A DNA stretch of 64,000 nucleotides from Micromonospora halotolerans (lineage in GTDB: Bacteria > Actinomycetota > Actinomycetes > Mycobacteriales > Micromonosporaceae). The position numbers and the translations under genes were made by a program. The DNA lies in NCBI RefSeq assembly GCF_032108445.1, contig NZ_CP134876.1, positions 4,526,001 to 4,590,000 on the forward strand, read 5' to 3'. Numbering within the stretch: the first letter of the stretch is position 1; each line of letters opens with the position of its first letter. The notes beneath the pieces are model-generated. The model had not been told where the DNA came from. It searched no databases and worked only from the letters and a program-made list of their open reading frames with translations. Shown here one piece after another: positions 35,384-45,884 of this stretch.

Positions 35384-36952
35384 ATGACGGATCTGCTGGC
35401 CCAGGTCGGGGAGCTGCCCACCACCCTGCTCATGGGGATGCTGGGCGTGGTGATGCTCGCCGACGCCGTACCCCTGCTCGGGGTGCTGGTCCCCGGCGAC
35501 GCCGCGGTGCTCGCCGCGGTCGGCGCGGGGCGGCCGGCGACGGGGCTGGCGACCGTCGTGGCCGTGGTGGCCGGGTGCCTGGCCGGCTGGTCGTTGAGCT
35601 TCCTCGCCGGGCGGCGCTGGGGCGAGCGGCTGCGGCGCAGCCGACTCGGTGACTGGATCGGCGAGTCGCGCTGGGCGGCCGCGGAGACGCTGCTGCGCCG
35701 GGGCGGCGGGCGGATCGTGCTGGTGGCGCCGTTCCTGCCGGTGTTCAACGCGCTGCTGCCTCTCGCCGCCGGCGGCCTGCGGATGTCCTACCGGCGGTTC
35801 GCGGTCAGCGCGGCGCTCGGCGCGACGCTCTGGGCCGGCCTCTACGTGGCCCTCGGCATCACGGCGCGGACGCTGACCGGGCTGCTGCCCGGCGCGCCGA
35901 ACCCGACAGTGCTCACCATGGCGGTCGGCCTGCTGCTCGCCGTGCCGGTGCTGCTCGGCACCCGGCACCGGCTCCGCGCGCTGACCGCCGCCGACCGGGC
36001 CGAGCAGGCCAGCCCGCCGCGGTCACCAGCCGCGGGCCCGCCACTGCGGCAGCGCGGGGCGCTCGGCGCCGAGCGTGCTGTCCTTGCCGTGGCCCGGGTA
36101 GAACCAGGTCTCGTCCGGCAGCCGGCCGAAGAGCTTCCGCTCCACGTCGTCGATGAGCTGGCCGAACCGCTCCGGGTCCTGCTCGGTGTTGCCGACCCCA
36201 CCGGGGAAGAGCGAGTCCCCGGTGAACAGGTGCGGCACGCCGGACGGGTCACGGTAGAGCAGCGCGATCGAACCCGGCGTGTGCCCCTTGAGGTGGATCA
36301 CCTCCAGCGCGCAGTCGCCGACCGGGACCGTGTCGCCCTCGCGCAGCGGCTCGGCGTCGATCGGCAGCCCCTCGGCGTCGTCCGCGTGCACCAGCGGGCG
36401 GGCGCCGGTCTTGGCGACCACCTCCTCCAGGGCGACCCAATGGTCCATGTGCCGGTGGGTGGTGACCACCGCGGCCAGCCCGTCGGCACCGGCCAGGTCG
36501 AGCAGGCGCGGCGCCTCGTTCGCGGCGTCGATCAGCACCTGCTCGCCGGTCTCCCGGCAGCGCAACAGGTAGGCGTTGTTGTCCATGGGGCCCACCGACA
36601 GCTTCGTGATGGCGAGCCGGTCGAGCTCGCGCACGGCCGGCGCACCGCCGGGCGTGACGTCTCCGTTGTAGGTCATGACGGTGTTCAGATCCATTCCGGT
36701 GGAGTCGGCAGGGGACCGGCGGGAGTGACGGTGAGCACCTCGCCCGCGCTGCGGCCGGTCAGCCAGGCGGCGAGTTCCGGCGCGGGGCCGGTGACGGTGG
36801 GCGCCCCCTCGGGGTCACCCACGACGAGTTCCTGGCGGACGCCGTCGAAGCGCAGCACCATGGCCGGCGCCTCCGGGTTGCCGGCGAGGCCGGCCACCAC
36901 CTCGTGCAACAGCCGCTGGGCGAACGCGTCCGGCCAGTCGGCCGGCCGGTAG
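35384..36952 (+). CDS. DedA-family membrane protein with a run-on frame
   Basis: The first ~205 residues are a complete DedA/VTT domain: LADAVPLLGVLVPGDAAVLA, SFLAGRRWGERLRRSRLGDW, APFLPVFNALLPLAAGGLRM with the conserved F/R..G.G region, and terminal helices ending near 36000. The frame then lacks a stop and continues ~310 codons antisense through the MBL-fold gene (36023-36676) and part of the MDMPI gene. That extension is low-complexity, Arg/Val/Gly-rich and looks like antisense translation. The functional product is probably only the DedA part; the missing stop is unusual. A role in membrane lipid-carrier recycling is family knowledge. Confidence 0.72.
   Translation: MTDLLAQVGELPTTLLMGMLGVVMLADAVPLLGVLVPGDAAVLAAVGAGRPATGLATVVAVVAGCLAGWSLSFLAGRRWGERLRRSRLGDWIGESRWAAAETLLRRGGGRIVLVAPFLPVFNALLPLAAGGLRMSYRRFAVSAALGATLWAGLYVALGITARTLTGLLPGAPNPTVLTMAVGLLLAVPVLLGTRHRLRALTAADRAEQASPPRSPAAGPPLRQRGALGAERAVLAVARVEPGLVRQPAEELPLHVVDELAEPLRVLLGVADPTGEERVPGEQVRHAGRVTVEQRDRTRRVPLEVDHLQRAVADRDRVALAQRLGVDRQPLGVVRVHQRAGAGLGDHLLQGDPMVHVPVGGDHRGQPVGTGQVEQARRLVRGVDQHLLAGLPAAQQVGVVVHGAHRQLRDGEPVELAHGRRTAGRDVSVVGHDGVQIHSGGVGRGPAGVTVSTSPALRPVSQAASSGAGPVTVGAPSGSPTTSSWRTPSKRSTMAGASGLPARPATTSCNSRWANASGQSAGR
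36023..36676 (-). CDS. MBL-fold metallo-hydrolase
   Basis: 217 residues. Metallo-beta-lactamase fold with TTHRHMDHW (HxHxDH) near residue 75, KGHTPGSIALLY (His) near 130, FTGDSLFPGGVGNT (Asp) near 150 and YPGHGKDS (His) near 195. This is the glyoxalase-II-like actinobacterial group that handles small thioester or hydroperoxide-type substrates. ATG 36676 (MTYNGDVTPGG) is used; ATG 36694 would overlap the upstream MDMPI gene by 10 bp. Probably co-transcribed with that gene, which belongs to a mycothiol-linked family. Confidence 0.87.
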   Translation of the reverse strand: MTYNGDVTPGGAPAVRELDRLAITKLSVGPMDNNAYLLRCRETGEQVLIDAANEAPRLLDLAGADGLAAVVTTHRHMDHWVALEEVVAKTGARPLVHADDAEGLPIDAEPLREGDTVPVGDCALEVIHLKGHTPGSIALLYRDPSGVPHLFTGDSLFPGGVGNTEQDPERFGQLIDDVERKLFGRLPDETWFYPGHGKDSTLGAERPALPQWRARGW

Positions 36953-37401
36953 GCGGCCCCCAGGTCGACGTGGTGCACCTCGACCTCGCGCAGCCGGCCC
37001 CAGACCAGCATCGCCGCCGGCCACGGGCCGCGCCGGGTCTGCACGGTGGCACCCCACGCCTCCACCGGCATCTCGGCGACCGCCGCGGTGAACCGCTGCG
37101 AGCTGCGACGCAGGTCGTCCACGAGGTCGGCCGGCCCGCGGCCCGCGCCGGCCTCGATGTCGGCCGACCGGGCCTCGGGGCTGACGTACATCGGGATCGC
37201 CTCGCCGGTGCGCGCGGAGGTCAGCAGGTTGACGAAGCCGTCGGCGTTGCGGGACAGGTGGGTCAGGACGTGCCCGCGCGTCCAGCCCGGCAGCAGCGAC
37301 GGCGCGGCCATGTCGTCGGCGCCCAGGGCGGCCACGGTACGCAGCAGCCGGGCGCTCGCCTCGTCCAGCTCACCGGTCAGCAGGAGAGGATCGCTCGTCA
37401 T
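36685..37401 (-). CDS. Maleylpyruvate isomerase-family (mycothiol-dependent) protein
   Basis: 238 residues. MDMPI/DinB-like four-helix bundle: LLPGWTRGHVLTHLSRNADG near residue 38 with the first metal His. REVEVHHVDLGAAYRPADWP near 145 carries the second His pair. The C-terminal SCP2-like segment is MVLRFDGVRQELVVGDPEGA. Members are zinc-dependent, mycothiol-using isomerases or thiol transferases known in actinobacteria. ATG 37401. It is followed by the MBL-fold gene, and together they may form a small thiol-detoxification unit (inference). Confidence 0.86.
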   Translation of the reverse strand: MTSDPLLLTGELDEASARLLRTVAALGADDMAAPSLLPGWTRGHVLTHLSRNADGFVNLLTSARTGEAIPMYVSPEARSADIEAGAGRGPADLVDDLRRSSQRFTAAVAEMPVEAWGATVQTRRGPWPAAMLVWGRLREVEVHHVDLGAAYRPADWPDAFAQRLLHEVVAGLAGNPEAPAMVLRFDGVRQELVVGDPEGAPTVTGPAPELAAWLTGRSAGEVLTVTPAGPLPTPPEWI

Positions 37402-37602
37402 GCCGTCACCCCAGTCGTGCTCACGCACCGACCCTAGCGGTCGGCCGCCGTCGCGTCGCCGGGGAAATCGCTTTCGGCGCGTCGACGCGCCCTCTACGGT
37501 CGGTGCCGACGGTTTCAGGTCGCGGCGGGGCGTCAGACCGCGCCCGAGCTGACGTCGTCGCAGAGCGCGGCACCGGGAGTCGGAGCGGAGGTGGTGGTGA
37601 GC

Positions 37603-37653
37603 ATGCCGGCCGTAGCACGCGTGATCCGCCAGGAACCCCCTCGACACCGATGA
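37603..37653 (+). CDS. Possible 16-residue upstream ORF before rsgA
   Basis: ATG 37603 reads MPAVARVIRQEPPRHR to a TGA at 37651. GGAGG lies about 11 nt before it, and its stop is 7 nt before the rsgA ATG, within the rsgA ribosome-binding region. The basic peptide matches no family I recognise. It could be a translational coupler or chance. Confidence 0.25.
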   Translation: MPAVARVIRQEPPRHR

Positions 37654-37660
37654 GGACAAC

Positions 37661-38740
37661 ATGACCATCGACCTGACCGCCCTCGGCTGGGATGCCGACC
37701 GGGCGGCGTACCCGAATCGACGCACTGACCGCCGACCGGGCCGGGTGGCCCGCGTCGACCGCGGCGTCTGCACCGTGCTCCGCCCGGAGGGGCCCGTCCG
37801 GGCCAGCCTGGGCGGCGGCCTGCTGGCCGCGGCGGCCCGCGACCTGACCGCGCTGCCCTGCGCCGGCGACTGGGTGCTGCTGGCCACGTGGCCGGACGGG
37901 CCGGTCACCGTGGAGACGGTGCTGCCGCGCCGCACCGCGCTGATCCGGCGTACCGCCGGCAAGGACGCCAGCGGCCAGGTGCTGGCCGCCAACCTCGACG
38001 CCGCCGCGGTGGTCGAGCCGGTGCACCCGGCGCCGGACGCCGCCCGCATCGAGCGGCTGCTCTCCCTGGCGCATGAGTCCGGCGCCGAGCCGCTCGTCGT
38101 GCTCACCAAGGCCGACCTGGCCCCCGACCCGGCGGCCGTGGCCCGGCAGCTCGCCGCCCTGGCGCCCGGGGTGCCGGTGCTGCCGGTCAGCGCCGAGCGC
38201 GGCACCGGGCTGGACCCGCTGCGCCCCTACGTGGCGCCGGGGCGCACGCTCGGCCTGCTCGGGCCCTCCGGCGCGGGCAAGTCGAGCCTGGTCAACGCCC
38301 TGGCCGGGGCCGACGTGATGCGCACGCAGGCGATCCGGCGGTCCGACGGCAAGGGCCGGCACACCACCACCTGGCGGGCGCTGGTGCCGATCCCCGGCGG
38401 GGGAGCGGTGCTGGACACGCCGGGCGTGCGGGCCGTCGGCCTGCTGGATGGCTCGGCCGGCCTGGACCGGGCGTTCGCCGACATCGCCGAGCTGGCCGCC
38501 GACTGCCGGTACGGCGACTGCGCCCACGAGGCCGAGCCGGCCTGCGCGGTGCGGGAGGCCCTGGAGACCGGTGAGCTGCCGGTCCGGCGGTGGGAGAACT
38601 GGCGCCGGCTCCAGCGCGAGGTGGCCTACGAGAGCCGGCGCCGGGAGGTCCGGCTGGCCGCCGAGCGGCGGGGCGGCTGGCGTGGCGGCCGGCGGCGGAC
38701 CGGGCGTCCGGCGACCCCGCCCGGACCCGGGGGACTCTAG
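37661..38740 (+). CDS. rsgA: Ribosome small-subunit-dependent GTPase RsgA
   Basis: 359 residues. Late 30S-assembly GTPase with a circularly permuted G domain. The N-terminal OB-fold comes first (VARVDRGVCTVLRPEGPVRA). The G motifs follow in the order VLTKADLAPDP (G4), GPSGAGKSSLVNALAG (G1), KGRHTTTW (G2) and LDTPGVR (G3). The C-terminal zinc knuckle is CRYGDCAHEAEPAC. The basic C-terminal tail is usual. ATG 37661 with GAGGAC 5 nt upstream. It stands alone in front of uvrA. Confidence 0.94.
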   Translation: MTIDLTALGWDADRAAYPNRRTDRRPGRVARVDRGVCTVLRPEGPVRASLGGGLLAAAARDLTALPCAGDWVLLATWPDGPVTVETVLPRRTALIRRTAGKDASGQVLAANLDAAAVVEPVHPAPDAARIERLLSLAHESGAEPLVVLTKADLAPDPAAVARQLAALAPGVPVLPVSAERGTGLDPLRPYVAPGRTLGLLGPSGAGKSSLVNALAGADVMRTQAIRRSDGKGRHTTTWRALVPIPGGGAVLDTPGVRAVGLLDGSAGLDRAFADIAELAADCRYGDCAHEAEPACAVREALETGELPVRRWENWRRLQREVAYESRRREVRLAAERRGGWRGGRRRTGRPATPPGPGGL

Positions 38741-38948
38741 CGGGTACCGGGGCGGTCGGGCGGGCCACGCCGGTGTCCGCCCGACCGCGCTGAGCTGGGG
38801 GAATGTCCGCGCGACGGAAGTTGTCATACCTCGGGGCTAGAGTTGCCGAGGCGTCTTCCCTGCGCCCCGACAACCCTCGAAAACCGCTCAGACCTCGCGT
38901 CGGGCGGACAGATCCGCCTCACCATCTTCTTCCGGGAGCACACGCACC

Positions 38949-41894
<2,946 letters not shown>

Positions 41895-41980
41895 GTGACG
41901 GGTACGACGGACGGGCCGACCACGGCCCGCCCGTTTCGGATATCCATTTCGTGACGCGTCAGTATGAACCGTGCGCAAGA

Positions 41981-42014
41981 GTGATCCGTGTCGTGAAGTG
42001 AGGCCACGGATCAC
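41981..42014. terminator. Inverted repeat between uvrA and the Rieske gene
   Basis: Perfect 10-bp arms GTGATCCGTG (41981-41990) and CACGGATCAC (42005-42014) with a 14-nt loop, ending 33 nt before the next start. It could terminate uvrA transcripts, but its closeness to the Rieske start also allows an operator. No T-tract. Confidence 0.5.
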
Positions 42015-42047
42015 GACGGGTGGCGGCAGCCGAGAGAGAGGCCGGAC

Positions 42048-42539
42048 ATGAGTGACGACGAGGTGCTGACCGGGCCGGGGAGGCAGACTCGCCGGACCCT
42101 GCTGGCGGGCGCCGGCGCGGTCGGGGCGGCCGTGGTGCTGACCGCCTGCGGTGACGACGCCGGCGACACGGCCGGCGGCCCGGCCCCCACCAGCGCCGGC
42201 CCTCCCGGCGCCACCAACGCCGGCGACCCCGAGGGTGGCGACCGGGACAGCAAGGGTCCGCTCGCCCGGACCACCGACATCCCCGTCGGTGGCGGGGCGG
42301 TCTTCGCCAGCCAGGGTGTCGTGATCACCCAGCCCGAGGCCGGCCAGTTCAAGGCCTTCGACCCGATCTGCACTCACCAGGGCTGCCCGGTGTCGAACGT
42401 CGACGGCGGCACCATCAACTGCACCTGCCACAACAGCCGGTTCTCGATCACCGACGGCTCGGTGAAGCAGGGCCCGGCGACCAGGCCGCTCGCGCCGAAG
42501 AACATCAAGGTCACCGGCGAGCAGATCACCCTGGCCTGA
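42048..42539 (+). CDS. Rieske [2Fe-2S] lipoprotein (Tat-type signal)
   Basis: 163 residues. The twin-arginine-like signal [18 protein letters not shown] is followed by lipobox LTAC near residue 36. A Gly/Pro/Ala linker leads to a compact Rieske domain with CTHQGC and CTCHNSRFS, giving the Cys-x-His / Cys-x-x-His cluster ligands. It ends in the usual [18 protein letters not shown] strand. Small exported Rieske proteins of this kind are common in actinomycetes; the electron partner is unknown, and no oxidoreductase gene is adjacent. It lies between uvrA and uvrC without evident functional link. Confidence 0.92.
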   Translation: MSDDEVLTGPGRQTRRTLLAGAGAVGAAVVLTACGDDAGDTAGGPAPTSAGPPGATNAGDPEGGDRDSKGPLARTTDIPVGGGAVFASQGVVITQPEAGQFKAFDPICTHQGCPVSNVDGGTINCTCHNSRFSITDGSVKQGPATRPLAPKNIKVTGEQITLA

Positions 42540-42615
42540 CCGTCCCGCCGCGTCCCCCGCCCGCCCGACCGGGGGCGGGGACGCGCGGCGACGGCCGGTT
42601 GTCGGGGGCGCGGAC

Positions 42616-42621
42616 TACGCT
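42616..42621 (+). promoter_or_regulatory. Leaderless -10 of uvrC
   Basis: TACGCT ends 6 nt before the GTG at 42628. The predicted start of transcription is the start codon itself. Confidence 0.5.
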
Positions 42622-42627
42622 TGGCGC

Positions 42628-44568
42628 GTGGCTGACCCCTCGACCTACCGTCCCGCACCCGGCACCATCCCGGAGTCGCCAGGGGTCTACCGCTTCCGCG
42701 ACGGCACCGGCCGGGTGATCTATGTCGGCAAGGCGCGCAACCTGCGCAGCCGGCTCAACTCCTACTTCGCCGACCCGGTCAACCTGCACCAGCGCACCCG
42801 GCAGATGGTCTTCACCGCCGAGTCGGTGGACTGGATCACGGTCGCCACCGAGGTCGAGGCGCTCCAGCAGGAATACACCTGGATCAAGCAGTACGACCCG
42901 AGGTTCAACGTCCGCTACCGCGACGACAAGTCGTACCCCTACCTGGCGGTGACCCTCGACGAGGAATACCCGCGGCTGCAGGTGATGCGCGGCGCCAAGC
43001 GCAAGGGTGTGCGCTACTTCGGGCCGTACTCGCACGCCTGGGCCATCCGCGAGACGCTGGACCTGCTGCTGCGCGTCTTCCCGGCGCGGACCTGCTCCTC
43101 CGGGGTGTTCAAGCGGGCCGGCCAGGTCGGCCGGCCCTGCCTGCTCGGCTACATCGGCAAGTGCTCCGCGCCCTGCGTGGGCAGCGTCACGGCCGAGGAG
43201 CACCGGGAGATCGTCAACGGCTTCTGCGACTTCATGGCGGGCCGCACCGACACCATGGTGCGCCGGCTGGAGAAGGAGATGCTGGAGGCCAGCGAGCAGC
43301 TCGAATTCGAGCGGGCCGCCCGACTCCGCGACGACGTGGCGGCGCTGCGCCGCGCCATGGAGAAGCAGACCGTGGTGCTCGGTGACGGCACCGACGCCGA
43401 CGTGGTGGCCTTCGCCGACGACCCCCTCGAAGCCGCGGTCCAGGTCTTCCACGTCCGCGACGGCCGGGTCCGCGGCCAGCGCGGCTGGGTGGTGGAGAAG
43501 ACCGAGGAGCTGACCACCGGCGACCTGGTGCACCACTTCTGCACCCAGGTCTACGGCGGCGAGCAGGGCGAGGCCGACGTCCCGCGCGAGCTGCTCGTCC
43601 CCGAGCTGCCCGGCGACGTCGACGCGCTTGCCGACTGGCTGTCCACCCGGCGGGGCAGCCGGGTGTCGCTGCGGGTGCCGCAGCGCGGCGACAAGCGCTC
43701 GCTGCTGGAGACCGTCGAGCGCAACGCCAAGGACGCGCTCGCCCGGCACAAGCTCAAGCGGGCCGGTGACCTCACCACCCGCAGCCAGGCCCTCGACGAG
43801 ATCGCCGACGCGCTCGGCATGCGCACCTCCCCGCTGCGCATCGAGTGCTTCGACGTCTCGCAGATCCAGGGCACCGACGTGGTGGCCAGCATGGTCGTCT
43901 TCGAGGACGGGCTGCCTCGCAAGAGCGAGTACCGCCGGTTCATCGTGCGGGGCGCCACCGACGACCTCTCCGCCATGTCGGAGGTGCTGCGCCGGCGGTT
44001 CGCCCGCTACCTCGACGCGCGCGCCGAGACCGGGGAGATCGGCGAGGAGACCGCGGGCGACCCGGACCGGCCGGGCATCGACCCGACCACCGGGCGGCCG
44101 CGCCGGTTCGCGTACCCGCCGCAGCTGGTCGTGGTCGACGGTGGCCCGCCGCAGGTGGCGGCCGCCGCGCAGGCCCTCGCCGAGCTGGGCATCGACGACG
44201 TGGCGCTCTGCGGGCTGGCCAAGCGGCTGGAGGAGGTCTGGCTGCCCGACGACGAGTTCCCGGTCATCCTGCCGCGCACCTCCGAGGCGCTCTACCTGCT
44301 CCAGCGGGTCCGCGACGAGGCGCACCGCTTCGCCATCACGTTCCACCGGCAGCGGCGCTCCAAGCGGATGACCGAGTCGGCGCTGGACAACGTCCCCGGC
44401 CTCGGCGAGGTACGCCGCAAGGCCCTGCTGCGGCACTTCGGCTCGCTGAAGCGGCTCAGCGCGGCGACGGTGGAGGAGATCACCGAGGTGCCGGGGGTGG
44501 GCAAGCGGACCGCCGAGGCGATCCTGGCCGCCCTCGACGACGGCGCCCAGCCCACCCCCACCCCCTAA
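42628..44568 (+). CDS. uvrC: Excinuclease ABC subunit C
   Basis: 646 residues. Dual-incision nuclease of nucleotide excision repair. The N-terminal GIY-YIG domain has [20 protein letters not shown] at residue 14 (3' incision). The UVR motif [20 protein letters not shown] near 218 binds UvrB. The RNase H-like endonuclease core has [20 protein letters not shown] near 405 and [11 protein letters not shown] near 495 (5' incision). Tandem helix-hairpin-helix follows at the C-terminus ([36 protein letters not shown]). GTG 42628, with a -10 element abutting the start. Confidence 0.97.
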   Translation: MADPSTYRPAPGTIPESPGVYRFRDGTGRVIYVGKARNLRSRLNSYFADPVNLHQRTRQMVFTAESVDWITVATEVEALQQEYTWIKQYDPRFNVRYRDDKSYPYLAVTLDEEYPRLQVMRGAKRKGVRYFGPYSHAWAIRETLDLLLRVFPARTCSSGVFKRAGQVGRPCLLGYIGKCSAPCVGSVTAEEHREIVNGFCDFMAGRTDTMVRRLEKEMLEASEQLEFERAARLRDDVAALRRAMEKQTVVLGDGTDADVVAFADDPLEAAVQVFHVRDGRVRGQRGWVVEKTEELTTGDLVHHFCTQVYGGEQGEADVPRELLVPELPGDVDALADWLSTRRGSRVSLRVPQRGDKRSLLETVERNAKDALARHKLKRAGDLTTRSQALDEIADALGMRTSPLRIECFDVSQIQGTDVVASMVVFEDGLPRKSEYRRFIVRGATDDLSAMSEVLRRRFARYLDARAETGEIGEETAGDPDRPGIDPTTGRPRRFAYPPQLVVVDGGPPQVAAAAQALAELGIDDVALCGLAKRLEEVWLPDDEFPVILPRTSEALYLLQRVRDEAHRFAITFHRQRRSKRMTESALDNVPGLGEVRRKALLRHFGSLKRLSAATVEEITEVPGVGKRTAEAILAALDDGAQPTPTP

Positions 44569-44620
44569 CCCCTCGCGGGTCTCCACTCCTCCCACCCGCC
44601 GCCTCCCACGCCGACCCCTT

Positions 44621-44680
44621 GTTGATCAAGGAGTTTGCGTCAGATCGAGGTCCATTCCCGACGCAAACTCCTTGATCAAC
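44621..44680. repeat. Long perfect palindrome (family 1, copy B)
   Basis: 21-bp perfect inverted repeat, arms 44621-44641 and 44660-44680, with an 18-nt loop. The left arm starts GTTGATCAAGGAGTTTGCG. It lies 53 bp after the uvrC stop. Outer TTGATCA, inner GTT and the loop motif TCGAGGTCC parallel the copy at 22120-22178, suggesting one dispersed family. It may also end uvrC transcription. Confidence 0.85.
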
Positions 44681-44775
44681 GCGGATGGGGCGTGGCTGGC
44701 TGGGGGAGTGGGGTGTGCGGCGGGGAGGATCTACCGCCTCGTGGAGATGGATCGCCCCCCATTGCCTGTCCCGCC

Positions 44776-44838
44776 GCCGGGCGCGCCGGTTCCCGCCCCG
44801 CTGCCGGACGCGCCGGTTCCCGCTGCCGGGCGCGTCGG
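44776..44838. repeat. Short direct repeats
   Basis: GCCGGGCGCGCCGGTTCCCG at 44776 recurs with one change at 44803 and, truncated (GCCGGGCGCGTCGG), at 44825. Two and a half copies lie immediately before the next palindrome. Meaning unknown. Confidence 0.6.
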
Positions 44839-44888
44839 TGGAACGCCATGGGTGTCTCTGGGCGGTGGAGACACCCATGGCGTTCCAC
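44838..44888. repeat. Long perfect palindrome (family 2)
   Basis: 21-bp perfect arms (44838-44858, 44868-44888) around a 9-nt loop. The core is CGCCATGGGTGTCTC / GAGACACCCATGGCG. Unrelated in sequence to the family-1 palindrome 160 bp away. No ORF uses it. Confidence 0.85.
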
Positions 44889-45021
44889 TCACCGCCGCAC
44901 GTTCCCGGCGGGCGATTCCGGCCCTGTGCGAATGTCCCTTGTGTGCGCTCCAGTGCCTGTCGTCGGCGAGGGCCACCACCCTCCGGTTCGCCCGCTGCTC
45001 ATGGTTGCGGGCGTCACCTGC

Positions 45022-45075
45022 GCGGATCTTGGAGACTTGCCGTTTCGCGGTGAACGGGAACTCACCAAGATCTGC
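45022..45075. repeat. Imperfect palindrome (family 3)
   Basis: 23-nt arms (45022-45044 and 45053-45075) pairing at 19 of 23 positions, loop 8 nt. Recognisable ends are GATCTTGG and CCAAGATC. The mismatches look like drift in an old insertion. Confidence 0.7.
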
Positions 45076-45379
45076 GATGTCGGGCTGCCACCGGCATCTT
45101 CTGCCGATGGCCTCAGCGGGGTCGGCTGGTGAGCGGCTCGTGGCTGCGGTGGCCAAGGGTCGGTTGTATGGGCGGCTACGAACTTGATGACGTGAATGGA
45201 TCGGCGCGGCGACAGGGTCGGCCTGTCTCGGCCGGTGCCCTGTCGAGCTGATGTCGGGAGACCGGAGGTTCGTTGCTGGCTGCGCAGGCTGGGGTGGATG
45301 TCGGGTTTCGGGCAGGTCGTATGGGGCGGGTGTCCGCGTTTCGGCCTCGCTGTCAGGTGGTCGGCGCCACCGTGGCGGC
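45076..45379. other. Non-coding stretch between palindromes and promoter array
   Basis: 304 bp with no convincing gene. ORFs here lack ribosome sites and show no conserved motif. It contains a hairpin with arms CGACAGGG (45210-45217) and CCCTGTCG (45238-45245). Confidence 0.5.
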
Positions 45380-45751
45380 GGAATCATGGCGGGGGTGGGG
45401 TCGTTGTACATGGCAGACCGCGCAGCAGCCCGCCCCTCGGGCGAGGCGGATCGCCGGTCGGAATGACCCGGCCCCGCCGGTCGTTACACCCCCCGGACCG
45501 TGCAGGTTCGAGCCGGTCGAGCCGGCGGGAATGACCTCTCGGCCCCGGTCGTTACATCCCCCGGACCATGCACCACCGGTCCGAGCCGGTCGAGCCGGGG
45601 AATGACATCTCGGCCCCGGTCGTTACATCCCCTGGACCGCGCACCACCGGTCCGAGCCGGCCAGCCAGGGAATCATCCCGCGGCGCCGGTGGTTACATCC
45701 CCCGGGACATCGGATCAGGTCGAGGGAATCGCTTCCCCACCGCCGATGGTT
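45380..45751 (+). promoter_or_regulatory. Array of six GGAAT-N18/19-GTT promoter-like motifs
   Basis: GGAAT boxes at 45380, 45460, 45528, 45599, 45669 and 45725. Each is followed by GTT at 45403, 45483, 45551, 45622, 45692 and 45749. Spacing is 18 nt in five copies and 19 in the last. Copies two to six read GTTACA(C/T)CCCC and lie in tandem repeats of 68, 71, 70 and 56 bp that also share GGACC...GGTCCGAGCCGG. GGAAT-N18/19-GTT matches the known SigR/SigH-type ECF promoter pattern. All face the C39-like gene at 45885. Promoter function is inference. Confidence 0.7.
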
Positions 45752-45790
45752 ACACCCCCGGACCGCCCGAGCAGGTCACCCCCGATCGCC
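45460..45790. repeat. Tandem repeat block (five units, about 56-71 bp)
   Basis: Units begin at 45460, 45528, 45599, 45669 and 45725. The consensus contains GGAATGAC, CTCGGCCCCGGTCGTTACAT, CCCCCGGACC, GCACCACCGGTCC and GAGCCGGTCGAGCCGG. Units two and three are the most alike; the last two are shortened and drifted. Within a unit, GGACC and GGTCC can form a hairpin just after the -10-like GTTACA. Confidence 0.85.
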
Positions 45791-45884
45791 GGGCACCGCA
45801 CAGACTTTCCCCCCTTTTGCGGCGGCACCCCCGCACCCCCCTGTGGGTGCCGCTCACCCCCGAACGGAAGGCGCTGATCTCATC

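Noticed and set aside
45500..45525. tRNA T-arm-like GGTTCGAG
   Set aside because: It is part of the tandem repeat unit; no acceptor stem, anticodon arm or CCA-side complement can be drawn around it.
45460..45790. CRISPR-like array
   Set aside because: Repeat units are contiguous 56-71 bp near-copies without constant short repeats and unique spacers, and no cas gene is present.
44640..45880. Several ORFs of 60-250 codons in the repeat-rich interval
   Set aside because: They cross palindromes and tandem repeats, overlap each other on both strands, and show no family motif.
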